This document shows positions 7,795 to 16,634 of a stretch of DNA of 64,000 nucleotides, one piece after another (position 1 is the stretch's first letter; the number at the start of each line of letters is the position of its first letter). The notes under the pieces were generated by a model. That model worked only from the letters and a program-made list of their open reading frames with translations. It was not told the DNA's origin and did not search any database. Source of the stretch: UBA1494_A sp963973975 (GTDB taxonomy: Bacteria > Bacteroidota > Bacteroidia > Flavobacteriales_E > Vicingaceae); NCBI GenBank assembly GCA_963973975.1, contig CAXBCF010000008.1, positions 1-64,000 of the forward strand. The letters are read 5' to 3'. The position numbers were made by a program, and so were the translations under genes.

Positions 7795-8883
7795 TTGTAT
7801 AGCTTGATTCCTGTTACCAAATCTTTTTTACCACCTATAGCGGAATACCTAGCCCAGATTGAACGGGTGTATGCCAATGAGTGGTTAACCAATCGGGGTC
7901 AGCTGGTGCTTGAATTGGAAGCGAAACTGGCAACTTACCTAGCGCTAAAAGAAAGCAATGTTTTAATCACCAATAATGGTACGGTGCCCTTGCAAATTGC
8001 CTTGAAATTGTTGGGAAAAGGAGGAGAGATTATTACCACTCCATTTTCTTATGTGGCAACTACCTCTGCCATTGTCTGGGAGAATTGCACCCCTGTTTTT
8101 GTGGACATACACCCAGAATATTTAACCATTGATGAAAGCAAAATAGAAGCAGCCATTACGGAGAAAACCACTTGTATTTTAGCGACCCATGTTTTCGGAA
8201 ACCCTTGTGCGATAGAAGCCATAGACGCTATTGCCAAGAAACATAATTTAAAAGTAATTTACGATGCTGCCCATTGTTTTGGAGTGAAATACCAAGGCAA
8301 GAGCATCTTTGAATTCGGTGATCTGAGTACTTGTAGTTTTCATGCCACAAAACTATTTCACACCGGTGAGGGAGGAGCGATTTTTTGCAAGGATAAGGCT
8401 TTACAGCATCAAGTCTATTACAGCCATAATTTTGGACATGATGGGCCCTTAGCTTTTCACGGCTTGGGCATTAATGGAAAAATAAGTGAATTACAAGCTG
8501 CTATGGGTTTGAGTGTGCTGCCTTACATGGATGAGATTTTAACTAAAAGAGAAAAACTAGTAGCTTTCTACGACCAACACCTAAATTTTGACACATTAGA
8601 TACATTAGAAATTAGAACTAACACCAATTGGAATTATAGCTATTACCCCATACTTTTTCCCTCAGAAGAAGTTTTGTTGGTAGTACAGCAAAGGTTGAGT
8701 GATTTAGACATAGCTACAAGAAGGTACTTTTACCCCTCACTCAATACCTTGTCATATGTTTCCCCTCAAACCTGCGAAATTTCTGAGGACATTGCTCAGC
8801 GGGTTTTGTGTTTACCTTTGTATTATGAATTGAGTGCTGAAAGCCAGCAGGCAATAATAAGAGAAATAAATCATCATGGTTAA
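7795..8883 (+). CDS. DegT/DnrJ/EryC1-family sugar aminotransferase
   Basis: PLP-dependent enzyme that aminates a nucleotide-linked keto-sugar, probably at C4. The 362 residues have the family layout: substrate-entry segment NEWLTNRGQLVLELE (28-42), NNGTVPLQIAL (60-70), PLP-contacting Asp157 in YDAAHC, and the Schiff-base lysine K186 in SFHATKLFHTGEGG. The next gene, overlapping by 8 bases, is a NeuD/PglD-like acyltransferase. That pairing is characteristic of 4-N-acylated amino-sugar biosynthesis. The start is a TTG at 7795 or 7804. The exact keto-sugar cannot be fixed from sequence; it is distinct from the WecE-type gene at 28245-29372. Confidence 0.88.
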   Translation: MYSLIPVTKSFLPPIAEYLAQIERVYANEWLTNRGQLVLELEAKLATYLALKESNVLITNNGTVPLQIALKLLGKGGEIITTPFSYVATTSAIVWENCTPVFVDIHPEYLTIDESKIEAAITEKTTCILATHVFGNPCAIEAIDAIAKKHNLKVIYDAAHCFGVKYQGKSIFEFGDLSTCSFHATKLFHTGEGGAIFCKDKALQHQVYYSHNFGHDGPLAFHGLGINGKISELQAAMGLSVLPYMDEILTKREKLVAFYDQHLNFDTLDTLEIRTNTNWNYSYYPILFPSEEVLLVVQQRLSDLDIATRRYFYPSLNTLSYVSPQTCEISEDIAQRVLCLPLYYELSAESQQAIIREINHHG

Positions 8884-9544
8884 AAATGTAGTCATCTTTT
8901 GTGCCGGACCACATGCAAGAGTGCTTTTAGATATTTTAAAGGAATCTACTATATTTAAGGTTGTTGGAATAATCGACTCTGTTTTAGGAATTGGCAGTTT
9001 ATTTTATGGCTATCAAGTAATTGGTAGACAAAATGAGCTTATTAAATTAGCAGAAACCTATAATTTTAATTCAGGCTTTGTAGCTTTAGGGGACAATTAC
9101 TTAAGAGAAAAGGTGGTGGATGAAATCTTAACTCAAAAAAATGATTTTGATTTTATAACGATTATTTCAAAGTACTCTTATGTAAGTGATACTTCAAAAA
9201 TAGGGGTGGGAAATGCCATCATGCCAGGAGTTATAATAAATTCAGAAGCAACAATAGGCAACCACTGTATTTTGAATACCAATAGCTCATTAGAACACAA
9301 CTCTGTTATGGAAGATTTTTCGTCTCTTTCAGCTGGGGTAACTACTGGTGGTTATTTTAAGTTAGGTAGGTACTCAGCAATTGCTTTGGGCGTTACCATT
9401 TTAGATCGAACTACTATTGGAGAAAATGTGGTAGTTGGAAGTGGCTCTTTAGTTACCAAGGACCTAGAAAGCCATGGGCTATATTACGGTAGTCCCGCAA
9501 AACGAATAAGAGATCGTAAACCATTTGAACGATTTTTAAAGTGA
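8876..9544 (+). CDS. NeuD/PglD-like sugar N-acyltransferase
   Basis: 222 residues: an N-terminal Rossmann-like nucleotide-sugar-binding part (VVIFCAGPHARVLLDIL, 5-21) followed by a left-handed beta-helix of hexapeptide repeats (about 100-195; TSKIGVGNAIMPGV, EATIGNHCILN). His141 in NSSLEHNSVMEDF lies where PglD/NeuD enzymes have the catalytic base. These enzymes transfer acetyl from acetyl-CoA to the amino group of UDP-amino sugars, or O-acetylate sialic acids. It overlaps the aminotransferase gene and is followed by a glycosyltransferase sharing the TGATG overlap. With an ACP module close by, an acyl donor other than acetyl-CoA is conceivable. Confidence 0.85.
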   Translation: MVKNVVIFCAGPHARVLLDILKESTIFKVVGIIDSVLGIGSLFYGYQVIGRQNELIKLAETYNFNSGFVALGDNYLREKVVDEILTQKNDFDFITIISKYSYVSDTSKIGVGNAIMPGVIINSEATIGNHCILNTNSSLEHNSVMEDFSSLSAGVTTGGYFKLGRYSAIALGVTILDRTTIGENVVVGSGSLVTKDLESHGLYYGSPAKRIRDRKPFERFLK

Positions 9545-10431
9545 TGTCATCGACAAATCATAATCCATTAGTTTCAGTATGTGTCATTACGTTCAATCAA
9601 GAGGCTTACATTGAAGAGTGTTTGAAAAGTATTTTATGTCAAGAAACTAAGTTCGAATTTGATATTGTAGTTGGAGAAGATTGTTCAAGCGATGCTACCG
9701 CCAAAATAATTGAATCGCTTTCAAATAATCATCAAAATATTCAACTGTTAGATAATCATATCAATTTAGGTGTGTTGCCCAACTTCATTCGAACGCTTAA
9801 TGAATGTAAAGGCAAATACATTGCTTTCTGCGAGGGCGACGATTATTGGATTGATGCGCATAAATTGCAAAAGCAGGTCGACTTTTTAGAAGCCAATAAG
9901 CAATACGGAGGAGTTTCTACCAATAATCGTTGGTTTTTTGAAAAAGAAAATACTTTCAAAGACAGTTTGTTAGATGAAGGAGAAATTACCTTTAAGGACT
10001 TGTGTCATTCTAACCTCATCAATTCCCAAACGATTTTATTTCGAAGAGAATTGGTTAGAAACATTGATTGGATGAAGAGACTAAAAATTGGAGACTGGGC
10101 ATTACATCTTTTAGTAACAAGTCAACAACCGTATTATCGACTTTCAGATATTACAACCGTGTATCGTGTGCATGAAGGTGGGACTCACTCTTTGCTAAAG
10201 GAAGAATTTAAAATACGAAATCGAATAGAAGTCTTGATTACAATTCTGAAGCACGTAGATTTAACGTTGAAACGCAAAGATTTAGTAAAGGCTTCAATCC
10301 GCGACTTGTTAAAAAAGCTAATGAATTATAATTCTAAAGATTTAAAAGCGGCCCGAAATAAATATTTTGAGTACGGGGGATCATTTTTTAATAAAACAAT
10401 ATTTAAAAGTTACATTCATGAACTATTCTGA
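9544..10431 (+). CDS. Family 2 (GT-A) glycosyltransferase
   Basis: 295 residues with a GT2 N-terminal domain: VSVCVITFNQEAYIEECL (10-27), a GEDCSSD nucleotide-contact motif (44-50) and an acidic CEGDDYW motif (96-102) in place of DxD. The enzyme should add one sugar to the lipid-linked repeat unit at the cytoplasmic face. I chose the ATG at 9544 (TGATG overlap with the preceding stop) rather than the GTG one codon earlier. Its end overlaps the next gene by 14 bases. Donor and linkage are unknown. Confidence 0.88.
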   Translation: MSSTNHNPLVSVCVITFNQEAYIEECLKSILCQETKFEFDIVVGEDCSSDATAKIIESLSNNHQNIQLLDNHINLGVLPNFIRTLNECKGKYIAFCEGDDYWIDAHKLQKQVDFLEANKQYGGVSTNNRWFFEKENTFKDSLLDEGEITFKDLCHSNLINSQTILFRRELVRNIDWMKRLKIGDWALHLLVTSQQPYYRLSDITTVYRVHEGGTHSLLKEEFKIRNRIEVLITILKHVDLTLKRKDLVKASIRDLLKKLMNYNSKDLKAARNKYFEYGGSFFNKTIFKSYIHELF

Positions 10432-11602
10432 AATTTATATAGGCCAAAAAGCTGAAGTGATTCACCAAATTACAGCAAGCGATATTCAAAAGTTTGCTGA
10501 ACTAACCGGTGATGACAACCGCTTGCATGTGGATGCCACCTATGCCAAACAAACGGCTTTTAAGAAGCAAGTAGCGCATGGCATGTTGGGGGCTTCTTTT
10601 ATATCCACCGTAATAGGTACTAAATTGCCAGGCGATGGGGCCTTGTGGTTTTCCCAAAGTTTGGATTTTTTACTGCCTGTTCGGATTGGGGATACCATTA
10701 CTGTAACAGCAGAAGTACTCCAAAAAAACGACCGTGAGGAAAGTATTGAACTCTCAACGGTAATTGTGAATCAACACAAACAGAAGGTTACCACCGGAAC
10801 AGCGAAGGTTAAAATTGTACCCTTAGAGGAAACTGAAACTATTGAAACGAAAGAAGCAAGTGAGGAAACTAAAATGGCATTGGTAATAGGTGCTTCAGGA
10901 GGAATTGGTATTGAAACTACTAAGCTAATGCTGCAATCTGGTTACAGTGTAATCGCACATTATAACAAAATGAAAGAGGACTTGAGTGAATTGAAGCAGT
11001 CATTGGAATTTCCGGAGCGACTAATTTTAATACAAAGTGATTTAACTTCAGCTAGCGGCTTAACTACGATTTTAGAAACAATCAAGCGCTATACCGCTCG
11101 TTTAGATGCATTTATTTATACTGCGACACCATCTATACCAAACATCGATTTTCAGCTGTTGGATTGGTCCGATTGTCAAACGCAGTTAAAATTACACGTT
11201 GAAATCCCATTTTTATTAACTCAAAAATTAGAACCCTACCTTTCTAAAGGTGCAGCAGGAATAGTTTTTATCACTAGCCAATCGATAGAACAACCCTTTG
11301 CTAAATTGACACATTATACCCTTGCAAAGGGAGCTTTGTTGGGCTTAACTAAGTCTTTGGCCACTGATTTGGCAAGCAAAAAAATAAGAGTAAATGCGGT
11401 ATCACCAAGTATTGCAGATACTGATTTAAATGCTGACTTACCTCAGAAAATAAAATTACTGAGTGCTGCTAAAACCCCTCTTAAACGCTTGGCTTCTCCA
11501 ATTGATATTGCTCAAGCCATTGCATTTTTAGCAGATTCCTCAAAAAGTGGATTTATTACCGGTGAAACCATTCGTGTGAATGGGGGACAAGTAATGTGGT
11601 AA
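10418..11602 (+). CDS. Fusion: MaoC-like (R)-enoyl hydratase + SDR reductase
   Basis: Bifunctional protein of 394 residues. Residues 1-135 are a MaoC-like hot-dog domain with the hydratase motif FAELTGDDNRLHVD, where Asp32 and His37 fit the catalytic pair, and VAHGMLGAS (52-60). Residues 152-394 are a short-chain dehydrogenase/reductase with VIGASGGIGIE (156-166) and YTLAK (Tyr300, Lys304), ending in the FabG-like FITGETIRVNGG. Together they fit interconversion of 3-oxo, (R)-3-hydroxy and enoyl thioesters on CoA or ACP. The ATG at 10418 was chosen because upstream in-frame residues lie inside the previous gene and outside the fold. It precedes FkbH-like and ACP genes, so ACP-bound substrates are likely. 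Confidence 0.88.
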   Translation: MNYSEIYIGQKAEVIHQITASDIQKFAELTGDDNRLHVDATYAKQTAFKKQVAHGMLGASFISTVIGTKLPGDGALWFSQSLDFLLPVRIGDTITVTAEVLQKNDREESIELSTVIVNQHKQKVTTGTAKVKIVPLEETETIETKEASEETKMALVIGASGGIGIETTKLMLQSGYSVIAHYNKMKEDLSELKQSLEFPERLILIQSDLTSASGLTTILETIKRYTARLDAFIYTATPSIPNIDFQLLDWSDCQTQLKLHVEIPFLLTQKLEPYLSKGAAGIVFITSQSIEQPFAKLTHYTLAKGALLGLTKSLATDLASKKIRVNAVSPSIADTDLNADLPQKIKLLSAAKTPLKRLASPIDIAQAIAFLADSSKSGFITGETIRVNGGQVMW

Positions 11603-11635
11603 ACTAAAATATATACAGTATAATCTAACCCTAGA

Positions 11636-13366
11636 ATGAACAGCTATTTAGATCTTTTAAAAGCAAACTCCCAAATTAATCAAGCCGAGCTTCAACATAG
11701 CTTAGACATCCTCGTGCTTAATAACATCACTACCCAACCAATTAACGAGTATTTGGAATACAGCTGTGCGGTACATCAGATTCATGCAAAGGTCAATTTT
11801 GGCGATTATGACAACATTGTCCAAAATACCCAAGAGTGGGAAGTGAACGATAAAGTAGTTATTGTTTTTTGGGAGTTGGCCAACCTCATTCACGGCTTGG
11901 AATATAAAATTGACAGTTTTAGTCCTTCGCATTTAGCTGCATTGGAAGAAAAAATTCAAACGGAACTAAAATTGACCTTCAAGGCACTTTCTAAAGCTGC
12001 ATTGGTGATTATGAATCGTTTTACAGCATTGCCCTTTAGTTTTTTACAAACAGAAAGTGGTGCACTAGAAGGACTTGCCAATCGTTTAAATGGCTTTTGC
12101 GAGCAAGAAGCTCCTACTTTTATTAAATGGCTCAGCATTGATAAGTGCATTGCTCAATCAGGGATTGACCAGACCATTGATTTTAAGGGCTATCTAAAAA
12201 ATAAGCTGCTTTACAAGCATGCCTTTTATTGGAGCTATGCACAACTCATTCAACCTTATTTAACTGCCTTGACGGGGCAGGTGAAAAAACTCCTCGCATT
12301 GGATTGCGACAATACCTTGTGGAAAGGTATTTTGGGGGAAGATGGAGCTGAGGGAATTGAAATGGATGAAAATTCTTTCAAGGGTCAAGCTTTTGCAGCT
12401 GCTCAATACAGGGCATTAGCTTTAGGGAAAAAAGGGGTGCTTTTGGCTTTGGCCAGTAAAAATAATGCTGCTGATGTGGATGCCATTTTATTGAAGCACC
12501 CAAGGCTAACAATTAACGAAAACGCCTTGGTTGCCAAAAAAGTGAACTGGGAACCAAAGGGAGAAAATCTGAAACAATTGGCAAAAGAGCTCAATATTGG
12601 TGTGGATTCCTTTGTTTTTATTGATGACAGCGATTTTGAAGTGCAATTGATGTGTGATCAAGTTCCTTCTGTAACAAGTTTGCAAGTACCCAAAAATGCA
12701 GTTGACTATTATGTTGTGCAACAAACTTGGAGCAATTATTTTGTGCAGTTGAACCAAAGTGAAGAGGACGGCAAGAAATTAGAGCAATACCAACAAAATG
12801 TTAAGCGGGCAAGCGAAGAACAAAAGTTTCAGAATTTTGAGGGCTTTTTAGAAGCCCTCAATTTAGAGTTGTGCATTCATCAAAATGATGCTGGACTCAT
12901 TTCTCGCATGGCACAGATGACTCAAAAAACCAATCAGTTTAATTTAACTACACAGCGATACACTGAAGCTCAACTGACAGAATTCGTAAACAATAAGGAC
13001 TATGATTGTTTTGCTTTTAGTGTTAAGGATAAATTCGGAGATAGTGGAATCACCGGCTTGTGTATTATCGATTATACCAACAAGCAATCAGCTAGCATTG
13101 ACACTTTGTTGATGAGTTGTAGAATTTTAGGGCGCAACATTGAATTTAAATTTTTAGAGGAAATACTTTCTAAGGTTTTTGAGAAGTCAGCGCTGCTCTA
13201 CGCCACATACAAGCCAACAAAGAAAAATACACAGGTGGCAGACTTTTATGCAAAGCTTGGCTTTGAGCTTGTAGAGAAATCAGCCGAAATGAGTTTGTAT
13301 TCCATGAAAGCAAGTACCTTTGTGCCGTCTAATTCATACAATTATATAACCTTACAGCATGCATAA
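11636..13366 (+). CDS. FkbH-like HAD-IIIC family protein
   Basis: 576 residues in three parts: an N-terminal region of about 210 residues (probable SGNH-like), a HAD-IIIC phosphatase core with LALDCDNTLWKGILGEDG (Asp223 and Asp225), LALASKNN (about 263-270) and FIDDSDFEVQ, and a C-terminal GNAT-like domain (about 430-560). FkbH proteins take glycerate from 1,3-bisphosphoglycerate, dephosphorylate it and load it on an ACP. The next gene, overlapping by 8 bases, is an ACP, exactly the expected partner. I infer glyceryl-ACP, or a related hydroxyacyl-ACP, for decoration of the polysaccharide. The product cannot be proven from sequence. Confidence 0.88.
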   Translation: MNSYLDLLKANSQINQAELQHSLDILVLNNITTQPINEYLEYSCAVHQIHAKVNFGDYDNIVQNTQEWEVNDKVVIVFWELANLIHGLEYKIDSFSPSHLAALEEKIQTELKLTFKALSKAALVIMNRFTALPFSFLQTESGALEGLANRLNGFCEQEAPTFIKWLSIDKCIAQSGIDQTIDFKGYLKNKLLYKHAFYWSYAQLIQPYLTALTGQVKKLLALDCDNTLWKGILGEDGAEGIEMDENSFKGQAFAAAQYRALALGKKGVLLALASKNNAADVDAILLKHPRLTINENALVAKKVNWEPKGENLKQLAKELNIGVDSFVFIDDSDFEVQLMCDQVPSVTSLQVPKNAVDYYVVQQTWSNYFVQLNQSEEDGKKLEQYQQNVKRASEEQKFQNFEGFLEALNLELCIHQNDAGLISRMAQMTQKTNQFNLTTQRYTEAQLTEFVNNKDYDCFAFSVKDKFGDSGITGLCIIDYTNKQSASIDTLLMSCRILGRNIEFKFLEEILSKVFEKSALLYATYKPTKKNTQVADFYAKLGFELVEKSAEMSLYSMKASTFVPSNSYNYITLQHA

Positions 13367-13598
13367 TATTGAAGAGAAGCTAAGCGAGATCATGGCATTG
13401 GTATTTAAAGTGTCCCAAGAAGAAATTAATGAAACTACCGGTCCGGATGATTTAGACAATTGGGACTCTATTGGTGCCATCATGCTAATCAATGCATTGG
13501 AAGAAGCCTTTGAAATTGAATTTGAAGAGGAAGATGTGTTGGAAATGCTCAATTTTCAGTTAATTAAAATCAAGATTGAGGAAAAATTAGAGGCATAG
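13359..13598 (+). CDS. Acyl carrier protein
   Basis: 79-residue, strongly acidic four-helix protein with the phosphopantetheine attachment motif DNWDSIGAIMLI (Ser37). It differs from a fatty-acid AcpP, which has DSLDxVEL, and resembles dedicated ACPs found beside FkbH genes. It overlaps the FkbH-like gene upstream, and its TAG stop shares a G with the GTG start of the GNAT-like gene downstream, so all three should be translated together. It should carry the FkbH-derived acyl group on its 4'-phosphopantetheine. No phosphopantetheinyl transferase gene lies in the window. Confidence 0.9.
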   Translation: MHNIEEKLSEIMALVFKVSQEEINETTGPDDLDNWDSIGAIMLINALEEAFEIEFEEEDVLEMLNFQLIKIKIEEKLEA

Positions 13599-14506
13599 TG
13601 GCAGTTGTTTTACGAGAAGTTAAACATTCGGATTTCAAGAATATTCAAAATTTATTTTTTGAAGTTTATGGTAAAAATGCTTCTCTTGGTTTTGAGAAAG
13701 CATTTTTTAAGCATGAGCAATTACTGGGGTTTTGTTTACATGATGATGATTCAATAGCAAGTGAAATAATTGTAGGCTACTTTGGATGCTTTACTTACAA
13801 AAGAAACATAGGAGGAATTGATTATCAGTTTTACAACACCCATACTTGGATTGTTCAACCTGATTATCGTAAACATTCCTTAAAACTGTTGCTGCCTTTT
13901 TTGCGTTTGAATGATGGAATCATTACTAATTTTAGTGCTAATGGGAAGGTTGCACAGATTTTAGAACAATTAAAATTTTCAAAGTACAGCATTGTAAACA
14001 ATGTCTTAATACAATCTTTCTCTTGGAAATCGTATCATGATCAGAGAAAGATAAATGCACAGATTTTAAAGCAAGATATAGCTATATGGCATAAAGCCTA
14101 TGAATGCCTTTGTTTAAATTTAAGTCTAGGTCATTCAAAACAAAGCATAGAACTAATTTTAAAACCAGTTGCTAGAAAGCCCAAATGGGTTCAAAGTATC
14201 AATCAATTATCAAAATTGATAATCCGAAAACCTATAATTACTAAAAGCTATTTTTTATATAAAATTCACTTTGTAAGTGATGCTGACTTATTGATGAAAT
14301 ACATTAATGCCTTATCACATTACTTATTTCTAAAGAAAAGAGTAGGAGGTTTGATACTTCCAGAATCAATAATAAAAAATCTATCCCCCAACTACATTAA
14401 GAATCACTATGAAGATGAGGTGTATGTAAGAACGAATTTAAATCACTTACCTCCAATAGACTATTTGTATTCAGAGGTTTTTTACCTTAACATTTCTGAC
14501 AAATAA
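13598..14506 (+). CDS. GNAT-fold acyltransferase-like protein
   Basis: 302 residues. The first 150 look like a GNAT domain: an N-terminal VVLREVKHSDFKNIQNLFFEVYG, then YFGCFTYKRN, then TWIVQPDYRKHSLKLLLPF (about 87-105), which resembles acyl-CoA-binding motif A but without its usual glycine pattern. The C-terminal half is less clear and may be a second, degenerate GNAT unit. Its place right after the ACP (GTG start overlapping the ACP stop) suggests it moves the ACP-bound acyl group to a sugar amino or hydroxyl group. That role is inferred from context; the family assignment is moderate. Confidence 0.6.
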   Translation: MAVVLREVKHSDFKNIQNLFFEVYGKNASLGFEKAFFKHEQLLGFCLHDDDSIASEIIVGYFGCFTYKRNIGGIDYQFYNTHTWIVQPDYRKHSLKLLLPFLRLNDGIITNFSANGKVAQILEQLKFSKYSIVNNVLIQSFSWKSYHDQRKINAQILKQDIAIWHKAYECLCLNLSLGHSKQSIELILKPVARKPKWVQSINQLSKLIIRKPIITKSYFLYKIHFVSDADLLMKYINALSHYLFLKKRVGGLILPESIIKNLSPNYIKNHYEDEVYVRTNLNHLPPIDYLYSEVFYLNISDK

Positions 14507-15408
14507 TGATCAATCAATTTAAAAATAAAATAAAACAGTACCTCATTCCTCAATCGAAGTTAGTAGTATTAAACTATCATCAGCTAGGTGAAGTTTTTGA
14601 CCCTAAAATTCACAATAAGGCGATTTGGAATGAGTGCTCTTTTTTTGAGGAGCAGATGACCTTTTTGAAAAAGTATTATAAAATTGTATCATTAAAGCAA
14701 GGAATTGAAGCTTTAAAAAAGGCTACATTGTCTGAAACTTTGGTAGCTATAACTTTTGATGATGGGGATGTTTCAATAGTTGATTTAGTAATGCCTCTGT
14801 TAGATCGCATGGACATTCCAGCAACATTTTTTATTAATACCGCTTATGGTTCTGAAAAAATGGGCTATTGGTATAATTTGGGTCCTTATTTTGAAGATCA
14901 AATTTTAATGAAAGCAGCCTCTACGATTAGAAATACTTCAGACAGTTCCATTTATAAAGAACTATTGAAATTAGAAGCTACTTGTAATGAAAAACAGGCA
15001 AAAGTTGATTCGCCTTTTTACTCCAATTATCAGCTATTTGAAAACTGTACTAATCCCTTGTTTGATTTTGGATTACACGGTCATGAGCATTTGCGCTTTT
15101 CTTTGCTCTCCTATGAAGAACAAAAACAAAATTTAGAAAAAAATATTGAATCAATGAGTCATTGGCCGAATTATGTGCCCTTTTTTGCCGTTCCTTTTGG
15201 TCAACCGAAAGATTGGAATACTGATACATTGAAGCTTGCTAAAGTATTGAAGCTTATCCCATTTCTCGCTTACAAAGGGTACAATACAAGCGATCGTACC
15301 CCGTTTTTAAGATTTTCTGTAGATGGGATGGATTTACGTTCCGTTTTCAATAATCTTAGTCCTTTTCAGAAGCGGTATTATCAATTGAATAATTTAAATC
15401 TTAAATGA
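14506..15408 (+). CDS. Polysaccharide deacetylase (NodB / CE4 family)
   Basis: 300 residues with the NodB signature: ITFDDGD (82-88, catalytic and metal Asp pair) followed by PATFFINT, and the metal-binding HGHEH (191-195). CE4 enzymes remove N- or O-acetyl groups from polysaccharides using a metal ion. No signal peptide is evident, although a basic N-terminus precedes LVVLNYH, so it may act on cytoplasmic or lipid-linked intermediates. It overlaps the GNAT-like gene by one base (TAATG) and the next glycosyltransferase by four (ATGA), so it belongs to the same operon. Confidence 0.85.
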   Translation: MINQFKNKIKQYLIPQSKLVVLNYHQLGEVFDPKIHNKAIWNECSFFEEQMTFLKKYYKIVSLKQGIEALKKATLSETLVAITFDDGDVSIVDLVMPLLDRMDIPATFFINTAYGSEKMGYWYNLGPYFEDQILMKAASTIRNTSDSSIYKELLKLEATCNEKQAKVDSPFYSNYQLFENCTNPLFDFGLHGHEHLRFSLLSYEEQKQNLEKNIESMSHWPNYVPFFAVPFGQPKDWNTDTLKLAKVLKLIPFLAYKGYNTSDRTPFLRFSVDGMDLRSVFNNLSPFQKRYYQLNNLNLK

Positions 15409-16634
15409 ATCGGCTATACTACTTTACAGATTCTTATCCTTTTTCTGTTGATTATACTTGGAAGTCAGCAGAGATTGAAGCTGCAGCTAAGCAATTTGCA
15501 GAAGTAATTATTGTACCTTTTACTTTTAAAAAGGACAATCTGTTTAATTTTCCTAAGAATGTAAGGGTTGTTGCACCAACCATTAAACAAACCTTGTATG
15601 CAAAACCTAAATACCTTAAGCATCTGTTTTCTAAATCTCAACCACAGAATTGGTTATTAGAACTTTTTAGAGCCTTTTTTAAGGGAAAACAAGCCATCAT
15701 CGCTTGGTATTTAGCAACGGTTTACAGCGATCTAATTGTAAAAAACGCTGTTTTTGAAGAATTAAAAGTATTGGAAGATAAAAAGAAGACCGTTTTATTC
15801 TTTCAATGGACGATAAATAATGCATTGCTCATTCCATTATTAAAAAAATGGGGTTTCCAACAGATTATTTGTAGAATGCACGGATTTGATTTATATGAGT
15901 TCAGGCATGCCAATTACCTTCCTTACAAAGCAGCAATGCTAAAAGCTGCAAGCATTTGTACATTTATTAGTGAACATGGAAAGAATTATGCTCAAAAAAT
16001 CTATCCGTTTATACAATCAAAGAGTCAGGTACATTATTTGGGTGCCAAGTCCATGGATAAAAATACCCTTGACGCCAATCAGAAATTTCACTTACTTAGC
16101 ATCTCTAGGGTAGTGCCCTTAAAGCGTTTAGATTTAATTGTAGAAGCCTTGAGGCACATTAAAACGCCTATAAAGTGGACGCACATTGGAGATGGGGCCA
16201 ATTTGAATGAACTAAAAGAAAAAGCAAGCTCCATCAAAGCGAATATTACAACTTGTGAGCTTAATTTTCTGGGATGGTTGAGTCCGAAAGAAATTGCTTC
16301 CTTTTTTTCTCAAAACGGGATAAATGCCTTAATTTTAGTTAGTGAAACAGAGGGCTTACCAGTAGTAATCATGGAAGCTTTTTCGGCAGGAGTACCTGTG
16401 ATTGCAACAAATGTTGGAGGGGTTGCTGAGTTGGTAAATCAAAAAAATGGAGTTTTATTGAGTGCACAACCTACAATTACTGAAATTGCTGCTGCTATTG
16501 ATGGCTTAGCCAATGAGTCCAAAGACTTAATGCAGCAGAGAAGGGGTGAGGCTTACCAGTTATACTGTAAATCATTTAATTTAGAGAAAAATAGTGAAAC
16601 ATTTATAAACTTCTTATCTGAGCAATGCCATTAG
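15405..16634 (+). CDS. Family 4 (GT-B) glycosyltransferase
   Basis: 409 residues with two Rossmann-like halves. The C-terminal half has LLSISRVVPLKRLDLIVEAL (about 227-246), WTHIGDG, and the retaining-transferase signature SETEGLPVVIMEAFSAGVPV with the paired glutamates (about 322-341). It should add one sugar to the repeat unit. The start overlaps the deacetylase stop by four bases and the end overlaps the next gene by ten. Donor unknown. Confidence 0.9.
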   Translation: MNRLYYFTDSYPFSVDYTWKSAEIEAAAKQFAEVIIVPFTFKKDNLFNFPKNVRVVAPTIKQTLYAKPKYLKHLFSKSQPQNWLLELFRAFFKGKQAIIAWYLATVYSDLIVKNAVFEELKVLEDKKKTVLFFQWTINNALLIPLLKKWGFQQIICRMHGFDLYEFRHANYLPYKAAMLKAASICTFISEHGKNYAQKIYPFIQSKSQVHYLGAKSMDKNTLDANQKFHLLSISRVVPLKRLDLIVEALRHIKTPIKWTHIGDGANLNELKEKASSIKANITTCELNFLGWLSPKEIASFFSQNGINALILVSETEGLPVVIMEAFSAGVPVIATNVGGVAELVNQKNGVLLSAQPTITEIAAAIDGLANESKDLMQQRRGEAYQLYCKSFNLEKNSETFINFLSEQCH

